A DNA stretch of 38,195 nt from Selenomonadaceae bacterium (GTDB taxonomy: Bacteria > Bacillota > Negativicutes > Selenomonadales > Selenomonadaceae). This document shows, piece after piece, positions 1 through 11,111 of this stretch. The DNA is taken from positions 1 through 38,195 of the forward strand of contig JAGBMX010000156.1 of the NCBI GenBank assembly GCA_017634675.1, written 5' to 3'. How positions within the stretch are numbered: the first letter of the stretch is position 1; the number at the start of each line of letters is the position of its first letter. A program made the position numbers and the translations under genes. A model generated the notes under the pieces. It saw nothing but the letters and a program-made list of their open reading frames with translations. It had not been told where the DNA came from and did no database searches.

Positions 1-138
1 GAACCTACCTGCATTATCGATGGCATGATTTGCCTAATGATTACGAGGTGATGTCAGAAAATCATTGAGTCTTGTACTATGATTCGATTTTAATGTCAAA
101 TTTTTTTAGTTTTGTGTCCAATTTTTGTTGACCAGTGC
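1..138 (+). mobile_element. 3' end of an insertion sequence: transposase tail plus terminal sequence
   Basis: The frame at positions 3-68 is open from the window edge and ends in a stop, giving a tail that includes HYRWHDLPNDYEV. After it come about 70 non-coding bases with two related AT-rich motifs, the last one containing GTGTCCAATTTTTGTTGAC. Positions 48-138 align almost gap-free with 38104-38195 at the other end of the window, and weaker similarity continues upstream through the coding tail. A coding 3' end followed by a short repeated terminus is what an IS right end looks like. The family was not recognised; IS21-like or IS3-like ends are possible but unproven. The element interrupts the RelE-like gene that follows. 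Confidence 0.5.
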
Positions 139-318
139 AATTCTCCATTTTCCTATTCTCAAACGATATAGACCTTTGTATCCTTGTAATATTTTTATAT
201 CTCCGGATGGTATGCTTTCAATCCCTCTTTTTATTCGTTGTTTCGTTGTATAGTCCATAGCCAGTATTACTTTTACCGCCGCCTTAGTGTACTGGATATT
301 CAAATAATCACTCCCCAT
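106..318 (-). pseudogene. RelE/ParE-family toxin, 3' end replaced by IS sequence
   Basis: About the first 62 codons read as a RelE-type mRNA interferase. A helical N-terminal half (KAAVKVILAMDYTTKQRIKR) is followed by the family signature IPSGDIKILQGYKGLYRLR and the strand GKWRIAL. Family members normally run to about 80-90 residues and finish with one more strand carrying catalytic or basic residues. Here the frame instead passes into the IS terminus and ends in NKNWTQN, which the IS encodes. The ATG lies 2 bases after the stop of an upstream open frame, the usual antitoxin-toxin spacing. Loss of the C-terminal strand probably inactivates the toxin. The identity is inferred from the motif pattern only. 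Confidence 0.6.
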
Positions 319-320
319 TT

Positions 321-365
321 TTAGTTATTGTCAGCCACACCCATGCGGTCTAGCGTATCTTGCTC
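321..365 (-). pseudogene. Tail of the cognate antitoxin (remnant)
   Basis: Immediately upstream of the RelE-like start, a minus-strand frame reads EQDTLDRMGVADNN and then a stop, with 2 bases between that stop and the toxin ATG. The frame stays open for only a few more codons upstream before a stop, and beyond that the DNA codes the C-terminus of the PIG-L protein in another frame. This fits the last part of a RelB/DinJ-type antitoxin whose 5' portion was replaced when the glycan operon came to lie next to it. The call rests on position and spacing rather than on a diagnostic motif. Confidence 0.35.
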
Positions 366-2014
366 TTTTCTATATAATCTTCAAACTGTTTAAATAATCC
401 ATGATATTTTTGCTCTATTACTTGCGCGGTACGCAATTCGTTAAAATAATCATCATCGTAAACGCGAAATATCACTCTATCGTATATCTCACCGTCTGAA
501 GTTTGAATTTGCAACACTACATCCTCGTCTCCCAAAATTTCCAATTTACCCTTTTCTATACGAGCCTTGCCGTTAAGAATTTGAACATTCACTTCGCTGT
601 CAAATTTAAATCCATAAACACCAAGATTGAATATTCTTTCATTTTTACGCCGTTTATAAACATAAACAAAATCATCGTTTACCGTTAACTTTATAAACGG
701 TCTTATCGTATACTCCGGCAATACATCCGAAAAAATCTCGACCTCGGCAAATCCGCAATTATCCCCTTTACATTTTATAATTTTTATCGCTATTTCTTTC
801 ACATTTTTTTGAAGAGGAAAGGAAACATCTAAAGGTTTGCCATTATGAGGAAGCGATCCGCATTTTTCAATATGCCCATTATCAAAACCAATTTCAACTT
901 CCTTAATCGAACCGCCGTCTATATTCCCCCACAATCTTATCTGCGCAACATTTTGTGGCTCGTCCCATTTAAATGTCAGTTTTTTCTCTTTATCTTTCTT
1001 ATCCGGCAACCATAAATAGTCTTCCCATTTAGGAACCATAGAATGTATATCTGTCAAATTCAATAGTTGAAAATCATTAACCTTGGACGCATCTCCAGAA
1101 GATGCGGTAACATTTGCTTGATAGCTCAAACTATCCGTTCTACGTTGAAAAAACACTTCATCAGAATTTATTATACATTTTGCCTGCATATACGGATGTT
1201 GAGAACGATGCGCGCATATACCGGCAAATACCGGATTATTATCCAAAAAAGCGCCGCGACATTCCATAGGTACGGGAAATCTGACTCTTTGGTTCCAATC
1301 ATAAAAAGATGTTCCTATTATATCTCTGCCATAAAAAGGAGTAGCGCCTATCTGCGGCTTTTTTACCGACAATAAATTATCTGCATAAAAATCCGGAGCA
1401 TTATGCCAAGCGCAAGTGTAAGCAAACTTTTTATACACTTCCGGCTGATAGGTATTTCCTTTTTCTCTTAATATAGCCCCCATCGCTTCTTCAAAAACAA
1501 TCGACAATGCTTTGTGATCTAAATGACAATCCAAATCAACACAAAAAATAATATCCGCTTTTATCTCGAGCAGCAAATGAATTAAATCCTCACGAAGATA
1601 TTTACGGGCATACAGACTATGCCCCCCCCGATATGTTTTGGCGTAATCCACAAATCCGGAAGGAGCATAAGTTTCCGTGCGCCCATGAGGAGAAGGAACA
1701 GCTTTTTCCATCGAATAAAAATAACAATTTTCCTGATAAGTGTCGGGATAACCCAAAACAATTATATGATTTTTATCAACACCCATCAAACTCAAAGCTT
1801 GAGTGGCTTCGCCCAATCTTTCTTCTGCCGATACTTCGTAATCCCCGCTTGTACTGTAAGCAACGAAAATCTCCGCGCCCATACGAGCAAAATTTATGAT
1901 AGACATCGCAGCTATATTTATTTCATCGTCAGGATGGGGAGCGATAATCAAAATGCGTTTACCACTGTAATCGCTATGAAAAAATGAATTGTCCGCCGAA
2001 AATTTATCTTCCAT
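350..2014 (-). CDS. PIG-L/LmbE-family deacetylase with C-terminal beta-sandwich domains
   Basis: Predicted zinc-dependent N-deacetylase acting on an N-acetylated sugar of a surface glycan or glycan precursor. The catalytic and zinc-binding signature PHPDDE is at residues 26-31, and the second zinc site HLDH is at 164-167, both typical of the family. The usual catalytic domain is about 230-280 residues; this 554-residue protein adds a discoidin-like sandwich at about 300-430 and a further beta-rich domain to the C-terminus, probably for glycan binding. The start has a strong ribosome site (GGAGAGGGG), and no signal peptide is seen. It is the last gene of the glycan operon, 24 bases after the FkbM gene. 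Codons 129-131 (RGG) contain a run of 8 G; a one-base slip would end the protein before HLDH. The exact substrate is unknown. Confidence 0.8.
   Translation of the reverse strand: MEDKFSADNSFFHSDYSGKRILIIAPHPDDEINIAAMSIINFARMGAEIFVAYSTSGDYEVSAEERLGEATQALSLMGVDKNHIIVLGYPDTYQENCYFYSMEKAVPSPHGRTETYAPSGFVDYAKTYRGGHSLYARKYLREDLIHLLLEIKADIIFCVDLDCHLDHKALSIVFEEAMGAILREKGNTYQPEVYKKFAYTCAWHNAPDFYADNLLSVKKPQIGATPFYGRDIIGTSFYDWNQRVRFPVPMECRGAFLDNNPVFAGICAHRSQHPYMQAKCIINSDEVFFQRRTDSLSYQANVTASSGDASKVNDFQLLNLTDIHSMVPKWEDYLWLPDKKDKEKKLTFKWDEPQNVAQIRLWGNIDGGSIKEVEIGFDNGHIEKCGSLPHNGKPLDVSFPLQKNVKEIAIKIIKCKGDNCGFAEVEIFSDVLPEYTIRPFIKLTVNDDFVYVYKRRKNERIFNLGVYGFKFDSEVNVQILNGKARIEKGKLEILGDEDVVLQIQTSDGEIYDRVIFRVYDDDYFNELRTAQVIEQKYHGLFKQFEDYIEKSKIR
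1622..1629 (-). repeat. Poly-G tract (G8 on coding strand) in the PIG-L gene
   Basis: Eight consecutive C on the plus strand, read as G8 in codons 129-131 of the deacetylase. The gene is in frame as it stands. Runs this long are slippage-prone, and this is one of only three G/C runs of 8 or more noticed in the window. Confidence 0.7.
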
Positions 2015-2038
2015 TGCTAAACCTGTCCCCTCTCCGAA

Positions 2039-2866
2039 TTACACGGGATATACTTTTAAGTATTCTTGCACCGCATTAAGCAAAACTTGCTCTTTAGCAC
2101 AGTTGCAAGCCACAACATCAAAATATTCTATAGTTCTCCCTGTTTTATACTTAAACTGTCGCATAAGATATGTTGTAAGATTAAGGTAAAAATCCTTTGT
2201 CCCGTTTCCTATAAAATTGCCAAAATTGTCAAAAACAAAGAAACAATCATAACCATTATCTTGTAAATATTCAGCCAAATCATAATAGCCAAGATAAGAT
2301 TCCTCACTTAGTATCTCATGTTCAAAATAGAGTAGAGGTTTTATATCCCTGAGGATACCCCCCCCCGATTTTATAACTCGCCAATCAAAGCCGTCCGTAT
2401 CAATTTTTATCAATTTTACATCCTCCGGTTTTATATTTTTTTCATTCAACGCTTCTGCCAAAGTTACGCCGCGCACACCGGATTCGTCATTTGTTTCAAG
2501 CATCTGATTTCCACCATTGTGATTATATAACGAATATTTTTTTTCTTTGTTATCCGATATAAAAACCTTTAAGGTATCGACGCGACTTTTCAATGGTTCA
2601 GGAAAACGCGCTATGTTTTTTTTCAGACAACCATAAAATTCATCTCCCGGTTCAATACAGAGAAATTTTGCCTGCGTATTAGGATACATCCACGCCACTG
2701 TGTCTCCGATGTTTGCCCCTACATCAACTATATATCCGTCATCAATAATGTTTGCCAAAAAAGGCAACCATCTGTCGTACATATCAAATTGAAGCGCCCA
2801 CATCGGACTATCTGCCGGATATTCCAAATCCAAATCATTTATAGTCAAGTGCTTATTGCTATCCAT
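2039..2866 (-). CDS. FkbM-family SAM-dependent methyltransferase
   Basis: Predicted O-methyltransferase that modifies a sugar of the glycan made by this operon. From the chosen start the protein is 275 residues. SAM motif I is VDVGANIGDT at about 47-56, followed by CIEPG, and the FkbM signature is LIKIDTDGFDWRVIKSGGG at about 152-170. I chose the ATG at 2866 because AAAGGGGAAAG lies just upstream; the in-frame ATG at 2887 overlaps the stop of the previous gene as TAATG and would add seven residues. Codons for GGG at about 168-170 form a run of 9 G. A slip there would remove the C-terminal third. Translational coupling to the GT4 gene upstream is likely. Confidence 0.85.
   Translation of the reverse strand: MDSNKHLTINDLDLEYPADSPMWALQFDMYDRWLPFLANIIDDGYIVDVGANIGDTVAWMYPNTQAKFLCIEPGDEFYGCLKKNIARFPEPLKSRVDTLKVFISDNKEKKYSLYNHNGGNQMLETNDESGVRGVTLAEALNEKNIKPEDVKLIKIDTDGFDWRVIKSGGGILRDIKPLLYFEHEILSEESYLGYYDLAEYLQDNGYDCFFVFDNFGNFIGNGTKDFYLNLTTYLMRQFKYKTGRTIEYFDVVACNCAKEQVLLNAVQEYLKVYPV
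2358..2366 (-). repeat. Poly-G tract (G9 on coding strand) in the FkbM gene
   Basis: Nine consecutive C on the plus strand, read as the three glycine codons of KSGGGIL. The gene is in frame in this copy. A change of one base would shift the frame about two thirds of the way through the methyltransferase. Confidence 0.75.
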
Positions 2867-2886
2867 AAATCTTTCCCCTTTATGCA

Positions 2887-4725
2887 TTAACGTTTTACTG
2901 CGACAACTCCTATTGTTATAGAATAATCCGAATCACTGACATCCATCAACTCAATTTTAGGCAAATCCTGCAAAGCCATTCCCTGAACAAAAGCCGTTGC
3001 GGACATACTGTTTCCAAATGGGATTATTTTAGTATTTTCATCGCCAAAAACTTCGGCAAAAATACGTCCTATACCCAAATAAGTAAATCCCCAAAAATGC
3101 CCCCATCTTTCCATATCATAACGACTTATAGGAGAAATATTCGCTGCAACGGTCGCAAGCATCGAGCCGCCATCTTTTAGAAGATACCTTGCTCCGGCTA
3201 CGGCTGTCTTTACATCGTAAATAAAATTCAATACCTGCGTACAAATAAACACATCGTATTTATTTTGTTGCAAAGTTTCTTTCTTTGTCAAATCCATCCC
3301 TGCCGAAAAATCCAAAATATCATGCGTCGCTTGCGGGAAGAATTTTTTACTATACTCGTCGTCCCCTACTTCCAATGTATGCAAAACCTCATTTACATTC
3401 GCCACAGAAGCCGATAAAAACTTTTCAATATAGTATCTATCAATCGGAACGCCACGGTCAAATCCAAACAATCTGCTCACCGGCTGGGTAGTGCTTATAA
3501 ATCTTGAAGGCACAACTGAAGTTACATTGTATACCGTTTTACCCCCCATATCGTTTTTGGGATTTTCGACATTTTCACAGTACAATTCATAAATGTTTTT
3601 AGCCACTAAATTTGCGCCATAATGTGTCAACGCATTCTTTTGACTGGCTACAGCCGTAATATACATCTTATGTCTATCATTTATATAATTGTTTAACTGA
3701 CTGCTTAACTCCGCAACATCGCCCAAATGATATATCGCGCCGTATTTACCGTTATCCAAAAGTTCTGTATTTGCGCCAGAGTCCGAAGCTATAACAGCGC
3801 ATCCCGCAAGCATATATTCAACCGTCGCCCTGCCAAAAGCCTCAAACCTCGACGGCATAATGCCTATGTGATATTGTTTGATATAATCGCCCGTGTTATC
3901 TACATAGCCATGAAAGATAAACTGATTTTCAAGATTGTGTGCTTTTATGGCATTAAATAACTTTTCCTTGTAAGACGCATTTCCATCCCCTAAGAAATGA
4001 ACTTTTATCTTAGAACGGGTTTCTTTTGGCAACATAGCCACAGCTTCTATCACATGGATTTGATTTTTTTGATCGTCAAGCAAAGCGCAAACCACAACAT
4101 CAACCTGCGAACCCAAAAATTCCTGTTCCAAACGCTCAGTATAAAAAGGCTCCACCGATACGCCGTCATAAATGAGTCTTAATTTTTTCTTATCATCAAT
4201 ATATTCTGCATATTTATCACGAAGAATTTTCGATATGCAAACCACCGCTGCGCTATTTTCTGCCATAAAATTTATGGCATCTTTCATTGGCAACATAAAG
4301 GTTATACCATAACTTTCCTCCAAAAACTCCCTTATATGCCATATATGCGGTACGCCAAGTTTTTTTGCCACCCTTGCGCCCACATCCAAAACAGACGAAT
4401 TTGTATGTATTTCGTCAATATCGCAAGTTGACAGCTTGTCTGCCAATTCATTGATAACAGCTGTCGGCTCTTGATATTCAATATTGCTGTCAGGAGATTT
4501 TATCCAACATGGGAAAACCGACGATATATTTGGTACTCCCAACCGATTCAATTCTTCGTTTATTAATCCATATCCGTTTGTAACCACAATCGGCTGAACG
4601 GCGTAATCTTGCCGCAAATCTCTGATATTGTCCAACATACTGCGATTCGCGCCGTATAAATCCGTATAATGAGTAAAATATGCAACGCGTATAACCTTTT
4701 TGGGTAAATTTTGAATTTGTCGCAA
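2887..4725 (-). CDS. Two-domain GT4 glycosyltransferase plus methyltransferase
   Basis: Residues about 12-380 form a GT-B glycosyltransferase of family GT4. The N-terminal part has YTDLYGANRSMLDNIRDLR, and the nucleotide-sugar region has FEAFGRATVEYMLAGCAVIASDSG with the E-x7-E arrangement. Residues about 410-612 look like a class I SAM methyltransferase of the kind often fused to glycosyltransferases (RYDMERWGHFWGFT); motif I is weak. The start is uncertain. The called start is a TTG with a poorly spaced ribosome site, while the well-spaced ATG at 4729 is in another frame and runs only 79 codons. The same frame is open backwards through the G9 tract into the GT11 gene, so loss of one G would fuse the two products. 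The protein is probably cytoplasmic and acts in glycan assembly. Confidence 0.8.
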   Translation of the reverse strand: MRQIQNLPKKVIRVAYFTHYTDLYGANRSMLDNIRDLRQDYAVQPIVVTNGYGLINEELNRLGVPNISSVFPCWIKSPDSNIEYQEPTAVINELADKLSTCDIDEIHTNSSVLDVGARVAKKLGVPHIWHIREFLEESYGITFMLPMKDAINFMAENSAAVVCISKILRDKYAEYIDDKKKLRLIYDGVSVEPFYTERLEQEFLGSQVDVVVCALLDDQKNQIHVIEAVAMLPKETRSKIKVHFLGDGNASYKEKLFNAIKAHNLENQFIFHGYVDNTGDYIKQYHIGIMPSRFEAFGRATVEYMLAGCAVIASDSGANTELLDNGKYGAIYHLGDVAELSSQLNNYINDRHKMYITAVASQKNALTHYGANLVAKNIYELYCENVENPKNDMGGKTVYNVTSVVPSRFISTTQPVSRLFGFDRGVPIDRYYIEKFLSASVANVNEVLHTLEVGDDEYSKKFFPQATHDILDFSAGMDLTKKETLQQNKYDVFICTQVLNFIYDVKTAVAGARYLLKDGGSMLATVAANISPISRYDMERWGHFWGFTYLGIGRIFAEVFGDENTKIIPFGNSMSATAFVQGMALQDLPKIELMDVSDSDYSITIGVVAVKR

Positions 4726-4744
4726 CCATTTATTATTGCTTTCC

Positions 4745-6481
4745 TCAATACCCCCCCCCGGTATCTTTTACTTCCAACCTGACCCCGAACTCCCCGGCAA
4801 CTGCGGCGACTTCCCTGAGCGTTGCCGTGTCGTTGTCGGCTGTTTTTACATACTCGTTTACATAGGTTAGCGCCATCAGGCCCAATACGCGAACCAGCGT
4901 GTCTTGCGGCGTTGTGGCTGAGATGCGGGAACGGACGCTTTGAAGAAATTTGCGTAAATCTTCGCTTAAACTTAATCGGGGCGCTTTTTTTTGCGTTGCG
5001 GCTATTCTTCCACCTACCGGGATCTTTATATATGACCCTCCGTTGCAAAGAACCGTCATCATAAAATCTATATCTTCACCTATGGTGAGACTATCGTTAA
5101 AGATTATCTTCCTTGACGTTAAATAACCTTTCCGAAAGATTTTTCCCGTAAGATTGGGATTTAACAAACCTTGCCCCATCAATTCGATTCGAACTTCGGG
5201 TCTGATATTTACAAACTCTAAATGATTAAGGCTGCCTTCGGATATTTTACTGTACCGTTTATCCCTCGATTGCAGAGAACCATTAGCGTCTTCTGCATAC
5301 CAAAGAACGGGATGAACAGCGTCAGCCTTTGTGTTGTCTATATGATTGTAAGCGAATGAAATATAATGGGATTCTAACGCGTCACGTCCATCGAAGAACA
5401 TAATATATTCCCCTTTGGCAACCTTTATCCCTTCGTTGTAGAAAGCGCCGGCAGTACGCATCACAGGCAGAAATTTTACCGTTGCTCTATCTTTAAGGAG
5501 AGACTTTGCTTCAATGGTGTCAACCGTTATAATTTCCAAATCGTCCCATTCGAATTTATCCTGGTCCATAAGGCTGCTTATGGTATTTAAATAATTCTCG
5601 CCGTTATAAACGACGGCGGTAAACAGAGGACGAGAAGCTTTAGGCGGCGGCAACACGTCCAACATGGAAGGGACGGTTCTCCAATTTTCAGGCAAAATAT
5701 CTTTGTTGTTTATAGGCTGCGCAAACCAAGGAGCAGGCGCAATAACGATTTTTTCGGGATTCGCATCAAGCCAAGCGCCCCACCAGCTAAAGGACGAATT
5801 GGCGATAATATGAGCCGAGCAACGACTCATCAGGTACAGCTCTTCGTAGTCGTGGGCAATGCCTTTTATATATTCGGTGGAGATACTTTTAGGCAGGTTT
5901 AATTCCTTTTTAGCGGCGGCAGGTTCGTCGGAGAAGATAAAAAGAGTGAATTCTGAAAAATTTTTCTTAATCTCCTCAATAGCGTTGAGATAGTATGCCC
6001 CGGAAAGCACTCCAAAATTTTTCCGACAAGTAGGGTTTTTCATGTAATCCCCGCGCCTAATGTGAAGCGACACGGAATTTTTTGCGGCAAGAATACGCTT
6101 TTCCCAAATGGCTGCTTTTTTTTCAAGCGGGGCTTTCAGTGTAAACTCTTTCCGTAAGATATCCTCGATATCGCTAAAATACAAAGGCGACTGAAAATCG
6201 CCGCTAAGCAGGGTATCAACGGGAGAGTCCAAAATTTCCGGCAAGAACCGTCGCTCCGTTTCTTGTCCGTCGCATTTTTTTTGAACCGCTTCCGCTTCCT
6301 CAACGCTCGCTTCTTTTGCGTTAATGTTAAAAGCGCCAAGTTTATAATCCCTTAAAGCGTAATAATCGAAGGCGTTTTTAAGAACCCGAAGCTCCGTCCC
6401 TCGTTTTTCCGCGAGGCTGCGTCCCACGGCATACTGGAAAAGTTGATTTCCCAAGCCGCCTAAAAGTTTGGTGATAATCAT
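4745..6481 (-). CDS. GT11 fucosyltransferase-like domain fused to a GT2-like domain
   Basis: The N-terminal 280 residues match family GT11 (alpha-1,2-fucosyltransferase type): GGLGNQLFQY at 8-17, the donor-binding motif HIRRGDY at 140-146, and a later conserved block around SSFSWWGAWLDANP. Residues about 288-500 resemble a GT2 glycosyltransferase (VVYNGENYLNTISSLMDQD, then FFDGRDALES). In the GT2 part the usual DxD/DD metal site is altered to DGRD, so activity there is uncertain. The ATG has a good ribosome site (AAAGAGGAAAA) and follows the operon promoter at 6521-6549. Many GT11 proteins are about 290 residues, so this 578-residue protein is a genuine fusion. It is the first gene of the operon, and its 3' end is controlled by a G9 tract. 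The acceptor glycan is unknown. Confidence 0.85.
   Translation of the reverse strand: MIITKLLGGLGNQLFQYAVGRSLAEKRGTELRVLKNAFDYYALRDYKLGAFNINAKEASVEEAEAVQKKCDGQETERRFLPEILDSPVDTLLSGDFQSPLYFSDIEDILRKEFTLKAPLEKKAAIWEKRILAAKNSVSLHIRRGDYMKNPTCRKNFGVLSGAYYLNAIEEIKKNFSEFTLFIFSDEPAAAKKELNLPKSISTEYIKGIAHDYEELYLMSRCSAHIIANSSFSWWGAWLDANPEKIVIAPAPWFAQPINNKDILPENWRTVPSMLDVLPPPKASRPLFTAVVYNGENYLNTISSLMDQDKFEWDDLEIITVDTIEAKSLLKDRATVKFLPVMRTAGAFYNEGIKVAKGEYIMFFDGRDALESHYISFAYNHIDNTKADAVHPVLWYAEDANGSLQSRDKRYSKISEGSLNHLEFVNIRPEVRIELMGQGLLNPNLTGKIFRKGYLTSRKIIFNDSLTIGEDIDFMMTVLCNGGSYIKIPVGGRIAATQKKAPRLSLSEDLRKFLQSVRSRISATTPQDTLVRVLGLMALTYVNEYVKTADNDTATLREVAAVAGEFGVRLEVKDTGGGY
4751..4759 (-). repeat. Poly-G tract (G9) at the GT11-GT2 / GT4 gene boundary
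   Basis: Nine consecutive C on the plus strand, coding the last glycines before the stop of the GT11-GT2 gene (DTGGGY, stop). With 8 G the frame continues without a stop into the GT4 gene. With 10 G it continues about 60 codons in the third frame and stops near 4563. The tract therefore sets the C-terminus of the upstream protein. Confidence 0.75.
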
Positions 6482-6520
6482 GGTTATTTTTCCTCTTTAT
6501 AACGATTTTATCTTTACTGT

Positions 6521-6549
6521 ATTATATATTAGGTTTTGAATTTTATCAA
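6521..6549 (-). promoter_or_regulatory. Sigma-A-type promoter of the glycan operon
   Basis: On the minus strand TTGATA (6544-6549) and TATAAT (6521-6526) are separated by exactly 17 bases, about 40 bases upstream of the GT11-GT2 start. It is the only strong promoter in the 135-base gap after ligA. No operator or riboswitch is seen. Confidence 0.7.
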
Positions 6550-6616
6550 ATTTTATTAATATGAAACAAAAGGTTTTTAAAGGTGCCCAAAAATAATATC
6601 CTTAATAAGCCACAAT

Positions 6617-10905
<4,289 letters not shown>

Positions 10906-10931
10906 TTTTTCACTTCGCTTTACAGAAAATT

Positions 10932-10959
10932 AAGGGCTGTGACTTTTCACAGCCCTTTT
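10932..10959. terminator. 11-bp perfect hairpin between the pyrophosphatase and pcrA genes
   Basis: Stem AAGGGCTGTGA / TCACAGCCCTT with loop CTTT. The plus-strand reading is followed by four T; the minus-strand reading has only TTAATTTT. It lies downstream of the pyrophosphatase gene on the minus strand and just upstream of pcrA, so it could end the former or attenuate the latter. No promoter is visible between the hairpin and pcrA. Confidence 0.55.
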
Positions 10960-10972
10960 AGATGTAGAGGTG

Positions 10973-11033
10973 GCTTCTTCTTTCTTTTTTCTCTTTCTTT
11001 TTTGAAAAAAAGAAAAAGAAAAAAGAAAGAAGC
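10973..11033. repeat. Long pyrimidine/purine inverted repeat
   Basis: A pyrimidine arm (GCTTCTTCTTTC and onward) is followed after one G by a purine arm that is its near-perfect reverse complement, ending in AAAGAAAGAAGC. Purines then continue to about 11056. Each arm is about 30 bases and contains almost only T/C or A/G. It could fold as a long hairpin after the pyrophosphatase gene, or form a triplex-prone tract. No coding potential was seen. Confidence 0.6.
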
Positions 11034-11111
11034 AAAGAAAAAAAGAGAAAGAAAAAACTTTATCAAATTTTGATTCACAGCTTTGTTTATTACATTTTTA
11101 TTAAAGTTCTT

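Noticed and set aside
4490..4729. 79-codon ORF starting at the best-placed ATG before the GT4 gene
   Set aside because: It overlaps the GT4 gene in another frame and shows no domain; more likely evidence of frame disturbance than a gene.
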